In this document: one piece after another, positions 1-12,437 of the stretch
Layout of the letters: every line of letters starts with the position of its first letter
How positions within the stretch are numbered: position 1 is the first letter of the stretch
Origin: Schistocerca nitens
Lineage: Eukaryota; Arthropoda; Insecta; Orthoptera; Acrididae
DNA: 64,000 nucleotides
Reading direction: 5' to 3'
NCBI RefSeq assembly: GCF_023898315.1
Contig: NC_064615.1
Span: forward strand, 909,514,742 to 909,578,741
Position numbers and translations under genes: made by a program
The notes under the pieces: model-generated
The model's database searches: none
What the model was told of the DNA's origin: nothing
The model's input: only the letters and a program-made list of their open reading frames with translations

Positions 1-1425
1 GCAGGCAAGGTCGCCCAATGTGGCGTGTGCTCCACCTTTGTGCCTTTCCATCTGCACCCTTTCCTTTCATACAGTAATATTCCCAGAACCCAGCACAGTA
101 GCCATCCCATTGTGGTGGAGGGACTCCTCAAGTAGCTGGACGATGATTGCCCCCTGACCATGCAGGGATCATACTGTTGGTGCCAAAGCTGAAAACTCCC
201 CACGTATACCAAGGAGTATGTGCTCGGCGTGACTGCAGCACGGTGACTCCGAGAAATGGATTACCAGCCAGGTAGCCGTTACAGAGGCTGGATGGCGCCC
301 ATGGGGAGAGCTCCCATTTGCAGTGAGTGGCACCATGGCTGATCAGCCACAAATGAAACAGCTAAAGTTATCTCCAGCTGGAGGCCATATGACCGTAACA
401 GTCTCTATGAAAGACAGTCTCCTTTCAATGCAGAGAGATATGACCTTGAAATGTTCCCTTAACTGGGTACGCTATGGGAAGAACTTAGGGCTAAGCAGCA
501 AGTGGAGCAATACTCCCCACAACACTTGGTTTGTTTGAGGACTGATGGTGATTGCTTCCTGGCCAAAAAGCCCTTGTTCTTTTTGGGGAAAGTGGAAAGC
601 CATCCACTAGAGGGCCCATGGTGACTTGTGTGGTAGTGACACACTTCCTATTCTTCCTGTGCCTCCCTCAGAGTCAGTCCCCAGAAGCCTGCCCAGATGG
701 GCTCTCAACAGTCCTGACTGGGGAGCATTCGCCTCTGCTGTCGACCTTGGCCCCATGCCGCATGGAGATAGCGTTGCGATAGTCCAGAATACAACTAAAG
801 CCATTCGTTGGAGCTGATTTAGCGATGCTCTGTTCCTTGGACCCATCCAGACTGAATACAGAACCTTGGTGGTCCAAAGAAATTGCAGAAGCCCTTAAAG
901 ATAGTACATGGGCTCTCCAACACCATAAGTGGCACCCATCGATGGAGCACCTCACTGCCTTGCTTTGTGCCCAGATCCGCCACCTAATAAAAAGACGGAA
1001 GTGAGAATTCTGGGAATGGTACGTTTCAACCATCGGACCACGTACTTGTCGTTCGCAGGTTTCTGCTAAGATCCGATACCTGAATGTGTACCTGGTATTA
1101 TTGTACCTGGTATTATCTTGAAAGACAATGTGCACACTGACCCAGACGCCATCGCCGAACATTTTGCTCTGCAATATGCTCAAGCGTCAGTATCTGAGCA
1201 TTATCCTTTCATGTCCTAAAACAGTGGTTGGAGCGAAAGCAATTATCTTTCAATTCACAGCAGCTGGAGCCATATAATACTCCATCCATTGAGTGGAAAT
1301 TCTTCAATGTTCTCGCCCACTACCCTGAGTCTCGGGGTCTTCTGGTGGTTCTCGTCAAAGCTGTTCCACTACTGATAAACTGGATTACCTGTAGTCATCA
1401 ACCCAAACACCTTTTTCTCAACATG

Positions 1426-1998
1426 CTTATATCTGTCTTCTTTGACCTGCAGAAGGCTTAAGACACCACATGGCGACACCACATCCTTACTACCTTACGT
1501 GAGTGGGGTCTCCAGTGTCCACTCCTGAATTTCATGCAGAACTTCCTGTCGCACCGTATGTTCTGGGTTCAAGTTGGTGCTTCTCATAGCACCCACAAGA
1601 GAATGGGGCTCTGCACTGGGGTCGGCCGAAGTGGCCGTGCGGTTAAAGGCGCTGCAGTCTGGAACCGCAAGTCCGCTACGGTCGCAGGTTCGAATCCTGC
1701 CTCGGGCATGGATGTTTGTGATGTCCTTAGGTTAGTTAGGTTTAACTAGTTCTAAGTTCTAGGGGACTAATGACCTCAGCAGTTGAGTCCCATAGTGATC
1801 AGAGCCATTTGAACCATTTTTTTCTGCACTGGGTGCCAATCTCGTTCTAGTAGTCATCAATAGTCCAGCAGCAGCTGTAGGGTCCTCCGTATCACCTTGT
1901 TCGTATACTGATGACTTTTGCAACTACTACTCCTCCTCTAGTGTGGATGTCGCTGAATGGCAACTGCGAGGCGCCATACAAAAGGCTTAGAAATGGGC
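1426..1998 (+). pseudogene. Reverse transcriptase fragment of the LINE, split by a SINE
   Basis: Only short pieces of the RT palm survive: the FFDLQKA-DTTWR block before the SINE and the YTDD block after it (1904-1915). The stop codon directly after DLQKA, stops near 1850-1880 and the SINE insertion show that this copy is dead. Joining the sequence across 1620/1834 continues one RT domain, so the SINE landed within the coding part of an already integrated LINE. Confidence 0.65.
1621..1823 (+). mobile_element. tRNA-derived SINE, family 1, copy 1
   Basis: The head looks like a tRNA with a long variable arm: GGCCGTGCGGTTAAAGGCGC acts as the A-box side and GGTTCGAATCC (about 1688) is the B box. 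The body runs through GATGTCCTTAGGTTAGTTAG to the shared tail with GGGGACTAATGACC and GAGCCATTTGAACC, ending in a short T tract. It is flanked by a perfect 10-base duplication CTGCACTGGG (1611-1620 and 1824-1833), the mark of LINE-mediated insertion. Confidence 0.92.
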
Positions 1999-2860
1999 CC
2001 CCAATCGTGGGTTTTGATTTTCCGCCGTCAAGACTCGCGTCATGCACTTCTATCGACATGGTACCCTTCACCCACAAGCAGAACTTTACCTCGACGACCA
2101 ACTACACAACGTGGTGGAGACTTAACCAGTGCTATCCTCGCCATCTCTTGGTCATTGCTATCCACGATTCCCTGTATACCCTTGTACAGCGTGGACGCTC
2201 AGTGACTTTCGTCAGGACCACGTCTTGATCCCGGGGAGTGAAGTCATTGATAGCCTGGCCAAACAGGGTACCATTAAACCGAATCTTGAGATCGGTATTC
2301 CGGAAACAGACCTCCGATCGGTATTACGCTCTCAAGTTTTACGTGCCTGGGATAAGGACTGGCTCACTCTGAGTTCACCACAAACTATGGGTGATAAAGG
2401 AGACCACTAATCTGTAGAGGTTTGCCATGCAGTCCTTCTGCAATGCCTCCACCATTCTCTGCCGTCTCCGCATCGGCCACAATTGGCTGAGTTATGGTCA
2501 TTTCCTCCATACCTATGACCCACCCACTGTCATTGTGGCGCCCATTTGAAGCTGGTCCACAATTTGCTAGACTGTTCCAACCTAGCCACCTTGCGGTGGA
2601 ATTTTGATCTCCTTGACTCGCTGTTAGGAGACGAACCCCAGCAGCTGATTTAGTTTTACGTTTTATTAGTGAAGCGAGCTCTTGCAACTCTCTCTTTAAG
2701 GGAGAACCGCTTAACCTTATCGGCCTTTATTGTGTTAGTTACACTTAGACTTTGCAGGTTTTGCCTTTCGTCTCCTTCCTTTGACGGCTACTCAGATGAA
2801 GGGACCGACGACCTTGCATATTAGTCCCTTTCACTCCAAACCAGCCAACCATCCAGGACG

Positions 2861-3535
2861 CTCTAAAATACCGCTTACAAACTTGTAGGACTTAAAGAGC
2901 GGACTGAGTAGATAATATTTTGAATTGAAACCCACGTCCGGAAACCTCCGTTTCCGTGATACTACCATTTTAAAACATGTTGGTAATTCGATCAATTTTA
3001 CAACAAATTTTTTAGGATGACCCTGTACATCACTTGTTTTACAATTTCATTCAATAATAACCGAAGAAGCAAAAATTAAACGTAATCAGTACTCAAAAAC
3101 TTTGTTGGTTACAGTTAGCTTAAACCGTTTACGTCATTTTGAAAGGAAGATTCGGTGCACACATTGTACCTGCGAATGATAATGTGGTACACACGCTCTA
3201 TCACACCATGGTGTCTGTCCTCCACCGACCACAACTCGTCCCACCAGATCTTCTTTTGTCTCTACAGGGATCTCATGAACCAGAATCTTCATTCTAACCC
3301 AAAGGAAAAAAGTGTAATGGAGTCGTATGTAGTGTGGTGGATAACGATCTTGATAAAGGCAACAAGAAGCTCTTCCATTACCGTGAGCTTCGCCGTACAG
3401 AAAGGACATGTCAGTGCGTTCTGCAAACGTGTGCTCAACCATGTTGCTCTAACAATCACAGACACATGAATGAGGCTCTAAACAGGTCAGAGAGTTAGGA
3501 TGGACTTCAAATGATATCAGCCGATAAGATGTAAG
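2861..3535. other. No gene recognised
   Basis: AT-rich sequence. Positions 2930-3030 contain a segment (CCGGAAACCTCCGTTTCC) resembling the ends of Tc1/mariner-type elements, but no second end was found. ORFs at 3134-3469 overlap on both strands and have no recognisable domain. Confidence 0.4.
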
Positions 3536-3553
3536 CCCCCCCCCCCCCCCCCC
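3536..3553. repeat. Poly(C) run of 18
   Basis: An uninterrupted C homopolymer. Its length in the assembly may be inaccurate. Confidence 0.9.
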
Positions 3554-4440
3554 GGCTCACCATGACTACCCTGTTGCACACCTAGTTAGCAAACACATAT
3601 TGAAACGGCTGTAGCACGAAAACGGTACGTAGCTGGACATGGGTTCCAATCCGAAATACTGTCTACTCAATCGCCTCTACAACTCCTAAAAGTATATTAG
3701 AGTACCTGTACATAAATTTTACGGGCTTCTCTGAGATGCCACACATTATGACGCACTTGATGATGCTCTCTAATGTTTTTCATTATTTATTGGCAATGCA
3801 TATACTTAAATACCGTAGTGTGTGTGCAAATGATGGAGTAGGCAGTACGCTCAGGAATAGCATGATGCTGGAACACCCGCATACACTGGTGAGGGGCGAT
3901 GATAAATGGCTGCTCAGCGCGTCGGATGCCGCAGGGGCAGCATGTTAACCCGACGCTTAACCGTGAACTTCCAGCCGAGCCAGCAGCGACGGGGCGGCGT
4001 GCTCTGTCATAGTGCCATCGCGATTATAGCTGTCCCTCTACCTTAAGGGGACCACTCCCTGGCTATGTAACTCATGTTAATTTAGGCAAGTATTTGACCC
4101 ATTTTTGAAAAAAACTATTTTAAGTTACATGATGCTAATAGAGTCAACTGTACTAAAATCTACTTTATCTACTTTATAGTTTTAAGAAGTACTTTTTTAA
4201 ATTTATTAACTAATTTCTGCAGGAAATATTTTTTGTGAACTTCCTAATGGGGGAATATTAATGAATGCAGTACCAGGGGTGGATTTTTCTGTTATGCAGA
4301 GTCTCTGAAAATTTCATTCATTTATCTATGATAGTTTCTGATATAATGGGGCATATTTACTGAAACTTTTAGTTTGCGGGAAATTGACCTTAAAGAAAAA
4401 AAACTTTTGAAATTTGTTACTTACAGTTAATTAAAACTGT
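3554..4440. other. No gene recognised
   Basis: Mixed-composition and AT-rich DNA. Positions 4050-4440 may be flanking sequence of the Mutator-like relic that follows, because they carry AT-rich blocks of the kind seen again at 5280-5400. No coding signal is visible. Confidence 0.35.
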
Positions 4441-4444
4441 CCTC

Positions 4445-5023
4445 CTGCAAATGATGGCCCTTATTTGGCCTCTAGCAGGTTTTCCAGCTTCTTTTTCACG
4501 TTCCTGGATGTTTGTCTTGCTTTCTTGGCCATATTAGATGCAGACCTGTCTGCATCGGCTATCCTCATTTTATCGCAATGTTGCAGTACAGTGATCATAT
4601 TTTCACCAGGATTAATCCCCAGCTTTTTCAGTACCCATCACTTTCCAATATTACCACAATTGTATGTAATAACAGCATCATCAACTCCTAGTTTCATTGT
4701 ATGGTTGCCTAGAAATACAGTTTTAGGAAGGCGGTTCCAAATTATGCTGTCGAAACATTCATTTGGGTTCTATGCCTGCCCATGCAGACATTTCCTTAGA
4801 AGATCAGGATAAGCCTAATGTCTGAAAACAGGTTTAGTTACTGTAATAACAGCAGGAGGAGGAGAATGCTGGTGAGAATAAGATTCTCCAGTTGCCTGAG
4901 TCCTGATGGACACAATCCATGACATTGCTTATCATCAGTAGAGGACTTATGGAAGGATATGGCCCAAACATCTTTCTTCATTGCCTCCAGATCTTTTTTT
5001 ATTTCTCCTAATTGCCTGCCCAT
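4445..5023 (-). pseudogene. Mutator-like transposase relic (C-terminal part)
   Basis: Reading the minus strand from 5023, one frame gives DVWAISFHKSSTDDKQCHGL. After a frame change it gives LLRKCLHGQA-stop-NPNE, IIWNRLPKTVFLG, KLGVDDAVITYN and KKLGINPGEN, ending in a basic tail near 4465. This order of blocks (W-I-F-H-K-S-T-D, K-C-L-H-G-x-x-x-N-x-N-E, W-x-R-x-P-K) is the one I know from insect Mutator-like transposases. Two in-frame stops and a frameshift are present, so it is a remnant. The N-terminal half was not seen. The family is assigned from memory of these blocks, with moderate confidence. Confidence 0.55.
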
Positions 5024-5039
5024 AGTACACCTGCAAGTT

Positions 5040-6085
5040 TTCTATAACAATTACTCGCAATCACACGTGAACAAAACTAACCGCTTGTTTGAAAGAGTGT
5101 TGTTTACAAACTGCAGAAACAAAAGAATACCGACCGTTGCATTCCAAAGACAGCCAACACACTCGGGAGTAACAAAAAAAATCCATCACGTGCAATGTAG
5201 GGGATATAAAGATCTAAAATATATGCAGAAAAGTGGGTGACAGAAAAGTGGACGTGGCACATAAACGCGCGTGGTAGCAAAATGCTCTTTAAATGCTCGA
5301 AAACAATTTTTTCAGAAAAATCCTTTTCAGAGAACTTAAATAAAACCTTAATCTATCGAAATATGATGAAAACCGAAAATCGATTTTTTTCAACCTGAAC
5401 CACGGTGTGGTCCCCATAACGTTGATTTAGTGCATTTCCAGCTGTATAGTTGTCATATAATGTGTAAATGACGTAAATATTAACCACCATAGTTACTACT
5501 GAAACTACTTTATTCAGCTGCTTAAGACTTTCCAATGCACATCGGGCAGCGCGTTGAATGAACTTTTGAGACGTTACGTTATACCTGTAAATAAAATGTG
5601 TCAAAACATTAACGTAGAAGGGTGTATAAGCCATTTACGCACAAGTATACATTGTAGCTCCGAAATAATAACTCTAAAAATCATATTCACAACCTTACAC
5701 ATGTCAGAGAAAAAAGGTAGGTAGAGAAAGAACACCGTTACTGAGAAGTGTAGGAGAAAAAGTACTTTATCATAACCGGCAGTAGCGGGTCTTTCTTCTC
5801 TTGGTTTTCAGTAAATTTGTATTGGCAAGGTGTAAGAAAAATAATTTAGATCAAGAATAAATTAGTAGCGATTACTATTCCACCGCTTGCCAAAAAAGCG
5901 AAGCACCCATAAGACGTACACGTGCACACCATCGGCGGGTATATAAAAGATTAGGACTACAGTTTTCCGTGGGGGCAGAACTGCCACCTGAATGCAGAAG
6001 TGTTCCTCGTTTTCAGTGTTTTTACCAACCTTGGTAGGGAATATAAGGCGTGTGAGCAGCGTCAGACCAGAAGTAGTCACTGTTG
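5040..6085. other. No gene recognised
   Basis: AT-rich. Positions 5280-5400 contain AAAATCGATTTTTTTCAACC-type sequence common around Mutator-like insertions. Overlapping ORFs near 5862-6210 on both strands show no domain. Confidence 0.35.
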
Positions 6086-6088
6086 AGG

Positions 6089-7195
6089 ATACGGAGATGC
6101 CGCGTACTCTGGTGCGACTGTGTTATCAGCACCTGACCGAGTCTAAAAAGGTCGCTGTTGTGGATTTGCATTTGACAGCTGGTGGAACTGTGCAATGTCT
6201 GGGTTTGTAGGGCATTTAAATGTGACAGTGGAGCGATTTTGGACTTCATTGGAACGAGAGAGCAGGCATACTCTTTGTCAAGGTTCTGGTCGACAACATC
6301 TAAACTCTGTAACGGAGGATCGACATACTTTCCTGGGAACTTGGTGTTTGTGTTGTCCTCATCATTTAATCATCATCATCATCATCATTCGTGACAGTGG
6401 CTAGATTGGATTGTGAAGAAGTTGGAGTGCGTAAAAAATTGGGACTTCGTATGGACGCTGATGACCACGCACTTGAGGGCCCCATAAACCAAACATCATT
6501 ATCAAAATCGACGTACTGTGCACCAAGCACGTCGTAATATCCCCACACCTGCGACTGTTATCTGAGAACAAGTAATGGACTCGCTGCAATATCCTCTTTC
6601 ATCTCGCACCATTTGTCAGTGACTAGAGAACTGTCATCCCATGCGAAGGCTGCCGCCGACACCACAGAAGAAACGACTTTGTTCGGAGTGGTGTCACGGC
6701 TAGGAAGTACACATCGCTCATAATGGGCGTCGCACTGGGTTAAGTGATTTCTCCGATGTTTTCGATAACCACAGTGGCTTTACTGCTAGCATCATTTTGC
6801 GGGGACTGATTAGATGTGACACCATGTCACGTCTGGTAGTGATTGACGGAACTCTGACGGCACAACCTTTTGTCACATGCATCCTGCGTCCTCGTATATT
6901 ACCTCTCGTGTGATAGTATCATGGTACCATTTTTCAAAATGACAGTTCTCGTCTAAATATGACGTGTGTGCCTCTATGAACTGAACTGTTTGAATGGAGA
7001 AGGAGTTCTCTTGTGGCCAGCAAGGCTGCTAGATCGTTCCCCAAAATAAAATGTGCTGGACCATCTCGGCGGACGCAATACAACAGGCCGTGGACCAACT
7101 TATCACGGGAGAGGATGCAACGCCTTTATTCCGCTCTTCCAAATTGCGTTGGTGCATGCATTCAGGCCAGGGGAGGTACAACGTCACACTGATGA
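6089..7195 (+). pseudogene. Tc1-like transposase relic
   Basis: Scattered pieces of a Tc1 transposase follow in order: an HTH/linker region reading GRQHLNSVTEDRHTF (about 6290-6330), then MRRLPPTPQKKRL (about 6640-6680), then MSRLVVIDGTLTAQPF (about 6824-6872), and finally a C-terminal block LYSALPNCVGACIQARGG (about 7122-7175). The frame changes several times and stops are common. A CAT microsatellite (6370-6390) interrupts it. No terminal repeats were resolved. Confidence 0.65.
6368..6390. repeat. (CAT)n microsatellite
   Basis: A short perfect trinucleotide repeat inside the Tc1-like relic. Confidence 0.85.
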
Positions 7196-7804
7196 GTGAG
7201 TTCATACTGCCAAGTTCTTAGTAAATTCGATACAATTTTGTAATCTCGTGAAGTAACATTATGTGCCCTCTTCCCCTTCTATACGGTTCATTTTTCGTCA
7301 AGCAGTGAAATTTATATAATCGAATTTTAGGGAAAAAGTACTTACGAAATGATATTAAAACGAGAATATTATTCCGTCTCGTTCAGAAGTTGTCAATGAA
7401 ATGGCGAACATTTTTGGACTATTGCAAACAGACACAGGATGCTTTGCAGTACAGTAGATGAGATGCAACTGTGAACACAGCTGAGCGCCATAACGCAGCG
7501 AGCTGGTTTGACGACAGGTTGGTGTGGGCTGGCCTGCTAGAGTACAGCAGACCGCTCTCTGTGGCGTTCTCAGCTCACTAGTGCTGGTAGCCCAACTCTC
7601 GTATGACCTGTGTCAGGAGACACGGTCTGGGCTGGCTGAAACCTACAGTTTGTACGACTCTATGCACAAGTTACGTTTATCGCTTCTTACCTCCATAGCG
7701 TATTTCCCATTTCGGTACACTATCGAGCAAAGCTATATACGAGTAGTTAACCACTGATACGGAATCCTTCCAATCACTGTACATTCTGTTAATATGAAGG
7801 CTAA
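7196..7804. other. No gene recognised
   Basis: The 77-codon ORF at 7524-7757 has no recognisable domain and no splice or codon evidence. Nothing else is visible. Confidence 0.4.
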
Positions 7805-8860
7805 TCAAGGAACACTGAGACTTATTTTTTTGTTTCACAGATGTTTATTACTTCATTTCAATGTTTATATGATCTTATTCAAAGTACTCCCCTTTTACTT
7901 GACCACACTTTATATAGCACATTTCCAGTCCTCAAATACATGGTGCAGGGCAGTTTTTCAAGGTTCTTGAGAATCGCCTCACTTTTCTTGAGCACTGCTA
8001 CATACTTCTCAAATCGAACACCGAAAAGCTATGCCGGTAATAATGGGAATAAAATAAAATGATAGGCTGCATGATAGGGGCTATAAGGCGGATGCGGTAC
8101 ACAAGTAATGTTGAATTAAGACAGAAATTGCACGACTTGATTTCTGACATGAGACCACGCATTATCATTATGAAGTCACCACTCAGTCCAAGAATATGCC
8201 AGTCATTTGCTTTCAATGAACGTCCTCAGTTTATCCAATACAAATGTGTAGTCTGCTGCTATAACAGTAGTGTGATGGCAACTACATGCTGGTAAATCAT
8301 TCCGTGGCAGTCAAAAAATTTGATCACTGCAGATTTCCAAACTATGATGCATCATAATGATGCAAATAGGACTCATCACCGGCGATAATCGATTCCAGAA
8401 ACGCATCACCTCAGCCAACAAAGAAATGCACTTCATTTAAAAAAATGGCTCTGAGCACTATGCGACTTAACTTCTGAGGTCATCAGTCGCCTAGAACTTA
8501 GAACTACTTAAACCTAACCAACCTAAGGACATCACACACATCCCTGCCCGAGGCAGGATTCGAACCTGCGACCGTAGCAGCCGCGCGGTTCCGGACTGAG
8601 CGCTTAGAACCACTATACCACCGCGGCCGGCAATGCACCTCATTGTTTGTCTCCATTCACACAATCTTTTGTACGGCTGTCAAGAGACGAGGCAACCAGT
8701 GGCCACAAACACCTATCATAAGATCATGCGTAACCTCACCAGACAAAATATTAGTTAAGAGAACACAATGGTCAGCTTGGAGAGCTATACATAGTACAAA
8801 ACTGGCAGCAGGTGGTCATGTGACCACTGACTTACTCCAGCGGTCGAGCAATTGATGTGC
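7805..8860 (-). pseudogene. Mariner-like transposase relic interrupted by a SINE
   Basis: On the minus strand, 8390-8330 reads GDESYLHHYDAS, a degraded form of the mariner catalytic block around the second Asp. The 8000-7900 region reads KKSEAILKNLEKLP, with the C-terminal character of mariner transposases. Positions 8645-8850 continue the same gene upstream of the SINE. Stops in every frame make it inactive. Terminal repeats were not resolved. Confidence 0.5.
8438..8631 (-). mobile_element. tRNA-derived SINE, family 1, copy 2
   Basis: A minus-strand copy. The tail GGTTCAAATGG-type end is worn to AAAAAAATGGCTCTGAG. The B box GGATTCGAACC is at about 8557. The tRNA-like head ends in CCGGCC near 8625. 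The near-perfect duplication AATGCACTTCATT / AATGCACCTCATT (8425-8437 and from 8632) confirms retroposition into the mariner relic. Confidence 0.9.
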
Positions 8861-8889
8861 TTGGGCCTGTTGGTTGTATGGACTAAACT

Positions 8890-9690
8890 CAGCAGGATGC
8901 GACGGCGTTGAGGTATGACAGAAAGGGAGAAATCAGCTATCGTGTTTGGACGTTCCCATGACCAGGCTGTTGTGTATCAGTGTCGGCTATCCACCGTATC
9001 TATAGGGCACAGTGTACCGGTATGGAACACACTGCAGGAAGAGTGATCGTAGAAAGATCCTAACCTTCGAACACCGAAGACGAGTGTCACAACTCGTCAA
9101 TGACAATCAGTTCCAAACCCATGAAGAAACTGTGCTGTCAGGTTCAGAACTACCAATTACCTAGCGAGCTGCAAACAATGCACATTTGCAGTCTGTTGCC
9201 TTTGCCATTTCTGACAGCGGCACAGAAATGGGCCAAACAACACAGAATCTTGACAGTAGCTAGCTGGCGGCATAAGCTTGTAGTATGGTGCGACGAGTTG
9301 GGATTTTTCCTCTTTTCTGACTAAACAGGTCGTTGTAGTGTGTGGGAGATGCAGTTGAGGCCTGACTTGGTTCTATGATGTTTTTGGTGTATCTTTCGTA
9401 TTGTAAGTTGGGTCTTCTCATTCAGGTTATCGTTAGCAAGAGCCAGGATGTTTATTTCAGCGTTCTCGGTTACCGAGTTGTGCCGTTTCTTCTACATCTT
9501 AATGATTAGGAATTGAATGTGTTGTGGATCCCCACGGTCTTTCAATATGACAACAGTTATGTTAACAACGCTGCAGCTACAAGTTTCTGATGTGATAAAT
9601 ACTCCGGTACCGCCCAATAGCTCATACGATCTTCATCACAATGAACATGTTTGGGACTATTTGTAACGAGTGAAACGTGCCAATGGAAAT
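8890..9690 (+). pseudogene. Tc1-like transposase relic
   Basis: The first catalytic Asp region survives as WCDELGFFLFSD (about 9288-9320, frame of the 74-codon ORF from 9100). The final Glu region survives as NEHVWDYL (about 9640-9665). Upstream blocks such as LTFEHRRRVSQLVND (about 9060-9105) fit the paired-type HTH linker of Tc1 elements. It has many stops, and no terminal repeats were found. Confidence 0.6.
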
Positions 9691-10189
9691 TCATGTAATT
9701 TAAGATCTAATATTCAATTAATGCCGTCAACTTGTTAAGGTATACATGAAGAATGTTTCTTAGCCGAACTCAGGCCATTATCCAAGACTAGAGGCGGTGT
9801 TACACGGCACTAGCATGCTACACCTCAATAAATACATTGTCTAAAAGTCTTCTCACTTCCTATCACGTAGACAACTGCATTACGCAAAACAAAGATATTC
9901 ATATATTTGAGTATCCATTTAGTCGCGTTGTGACACTCTTCGGTCCATCTGTACCAAAGCAGAACTATACATAAAGCACATACAATGTCTGTACACAGTG
10001 CCTCATCAAATATCCATGTTCAAGCCAGGGGGTGACGCTACTGGCAACCTGCATAGACGACGACCAGAGCTGTGGTATACACTGGTGAGAGAAACATTAT
10101 TACCACCTGCTTAGTAGCTTGTCTGTCCGTCTTTGTAACGAAATACATCACTGATAATGCGTATGACGGATCCGACAGTTTGTTCTTAC
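9691..10189. other. No gene recognised
   Basis: Mixed sequence without a coding or repeat signal that I can support. Confidence 0.35.
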
Positions 10190-11490
10190 GTTTGTGGAGG
10201 TATGTGTCATTAGATGTCTACAAACAGGTCATGTAATTCGCGTAAATAACGTGCCGCTAATTTGCGTAAGCGGGCATGGCATCCGATAGCGATCCAGATG
10301 GGTTCCATAGGATTTTCATCTGAAGAATTTGGGTGCCGAGACATCAAAGTGAGTTCACTGTAATGTTCAAATGCTTCAAATGGCTCTGAGCACTATGGGA
10401 CTCAACTGCTGTGGTCATCAGTCCCCTAGAACTTAGAACTACTTAAACCTAACTAACCTAAAGACATCACACACATCCATGCCCGTGGCAGGATTCGAAC
10501 TTGCGACCTTAGCGGTCACGCGGTTTCAGACTGAAGCGCCTAGAACCGCTCGGCCACGCAGGCCGGCCACTGTAATGTTCCTCAAACCAGTATAGCACAG
10601 TTCTTGCTCTGAGACACCGACAGTTATACTTCTGAAAGATGGCATCGCCGTCGGGGAAGACATCAAGCATGAAGGGGGTTCCCAGCTGCCAGCGTGTCTT
10701 ATATTACTGCCACATGTGCCATGCAAGCGCAGCAGTTTGTTTCCCATAACATAATACTGCTCCCACGAGCCTGCGTCCGTGGGGCGCTGCGCATTTCAAG
10801 TCGCCGTCCCCCTTGATGACGGCGTTTGCGGAGATGAAAATCGACCTAGTGTAGCAAAAATGTGATTCACCCGAAGAGACGACAAATTTCTATTGATCAA
10901 CGGACGAATACAGATGGTCCCGCGCCTAGTGCAATCGTAACTGACGATGTCGTTTGGTCAACATGTGAACCGTATGAGTGGTCTTCTGCGGAGCTCTATG
11001 TTCAACACTGTGCGACGAGCGTTGTGCTCCGAAACACTTATGCCTACTCTAGCATTGTCGGCGGCGATGCCACATATGACTATTCATCTTATTTTACAGA
11101 GCAAACGAGCCTCCGAACCCTACATTCTGTGAAGAGTCGTGGACGTCCAACCATTTAGCGCCAGTTGGTGGTTTCACTGTCCTACGTCTTGCAGTAGATG
11201 CTCACGACAGCAGCACGCGAACATTCGACCAACCTCGCGGCTTTCGAGATACTCGCTCACAGGCTCTGTGTAATAATAATCTGTCCTGTGACAAATTCGG
11301 CTTATCTCAGTGGATTTCACCATTTGCATCCCACATCTCCGCTAGGTTGATCCGACTGTTGCTCTGACATACTTTTCACCTGGCGGCATCCAAGCTTGCG
11401 GTGGACAGTGGTCTTATTGTTCCCGCTTATCAGTGTATACTTGGTGTCATCAGTCGACGGATATACAGAACTGTATAAATATAGACACTG
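10190..11490 (-). mobile_element. Decayed Tc1-like element, interrupted by a SINE
   Basis: Read on the minus strand, this is a Tc1-like transposase in order. The N-terminal HTH end is near 11400-11200, followed by a block with GRPRLF-like sequence near 11150 (GGACGTCCACGAC). The linker encodes SVSEH-like residues near 11040, and the catalytic half lies from about 10950 down to 10200. Frameshifts and stops are common. The SINE at 10369-10567 splits the catalytic half. The family resembles the relic at 41390-43460 by the same HTH wording, but identity cannot be measured here. Confidence 0.5.
10369..10567 (-). mobile_element. tRNA-derived SINE, family 1, copy 3
   Basis: A minus-strand copy with tail CTTCAAATGGCTCTGAGCAC, B box GGATTCGAAC and a head ending CAGGCCGGC. 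It is flanked by a perfect 13-base target duplication CACTGTAATGTTC at 10356-10368 and 10568-10580. Confidence 0.93.
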
Positions 11491-11499
11491 TAACCATCA

Positions 11500-12150
11500 C
11501 TGACGTATCCATGCCTTCACGACCTAAAATAACGATATAATAAGTGTTCCTTTGTGTGAGAATAACGAATTGTGCAAGCGTGAGGATTGTGACTACGTGA
11601 CACATACAAGTTTGGATCGGTTCTGGAGGTATGCTCGGTTAGCCGAAGTGGTGAAGCAACCACTCCCAATAAGCGGGAAATCCGATTTCGAGTTCCGGTC
11701 CGGCACACATTTTCTTGTGTAGCAAACAGCTGACGTCAGTGCACGATCGCTGAATGTGAGTCTATTTCGTCGTGTTTACCTCAGCTGTTATCGTCAGTGA
11801 CAATGTGTGTTCCTTTGAGCATGCATGCAGATCTGAAGGACATTGTACTGTGAAGATACAGTGACTACATAAGTGATGTATCCATGCCCGACTGGCTAAA
11901 ATGACGATATAATAATTATCTATCTCCCTGTGTGGGAATAGTGAATTATGCTAGCATACGGGCTGCGACTACGTAACAGGTCAAAGTTTGTATTGGTTCT
12001 GAACGTGCTTGGACAGCCGAAGTTGTCAAGGCGAACAAATGCGATAAGCGGAAAAATCGGGTACAAGTCCCGGTCTGACAGAAATTTTCATGTGTTGCAA
12101 ATAGGAGACGTTAATGCGTAGTCGTGGAATACTAATGTGTTTCACGAAGA
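11500..12150 (+). repeat. Diverged tandem repeat, two units, each with a tRNA-like block
   Basis: Unit 1 (about 11503-11790) and unit 2 (about 11874-12150) share blocks in the same order. First is GTATCCATGCC, then ACGATATAATAA, then a tRNA-like block, then ATTTTC-TGTGT-GCAAA. The tRNA-like blocks (11638-11708 and 12008-12080) read TAGCCGAAGTGGTGAAG and later CGAGTTCCGGTCC or CAAGTCCCGGTC, which act as A- and B-box-like motifs. Both are too degraded to be tRNA genes. The period is about 370 bases. Confidence 0.65.
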
Positions 12151-12437
12151 AGAAAAAGAAGAAGAAATGATCGTCCGAAAAGTTAATTTAGCTTACAGAA
12201 AAATCAAAACAACCTTTGGTGCAATTACAACAAATGCACCCAAAATAATAGTGCAACGAGAATTCCACTGTAAACGCAGAGGAAAGAGCGGATAAGTGGA
12301 AAGAGAAGGCGTCCAAGAGGGGGGAAGACTTGTCTATTTGACTGAGGAAGAAATGGGAGTCGATATGGTAGATACAGGGGTCCAATATTTAAGTTAAATT
12401 TTAAATCAGCTTTAGGGACTTGCTTTTACTAAGAAAG

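Larger units (their letters stand above)
1..2860 (+). mobile_element. Decayed non-LTR retrotransposon with RNase H (I/LOA-like), 5' part cut by the window edge
   Basis: A long, heavily mutated LINE runs left to right. Positions 1-1200 resemble a gag/linker stretch with no intact frame. At about 1426-1455 a reverse-transcriptase block reads FFDLQKA then a stop, then DTTWR. At 1904-1915 there is Y-T-D-D, a form of the RT active site, followed by a Ser-rich stretch usual in this group. Around 2229-2400 the frame contains EVIDSLAKQG, like the C-terminal part of an RNase H domain. At 2430-2520 it reads LCRLRIGHNWLSYGH, a segment found downstream of RNase H in I-superfamily elements. The 3' end at 2801-2828 forms a GGGAC...AGTCCC hairpin. 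It has many stops and frameshifts and is interrupted by a SINE at 1621-1823. The clade assignment is inferred from domain order. Confidence 0.7.

Noticed and set aside
3536-3553. Poly(C) run as a functional site
   Set aside because: It is a simple homopolymer with no context, and its length is prone to sequencing error.
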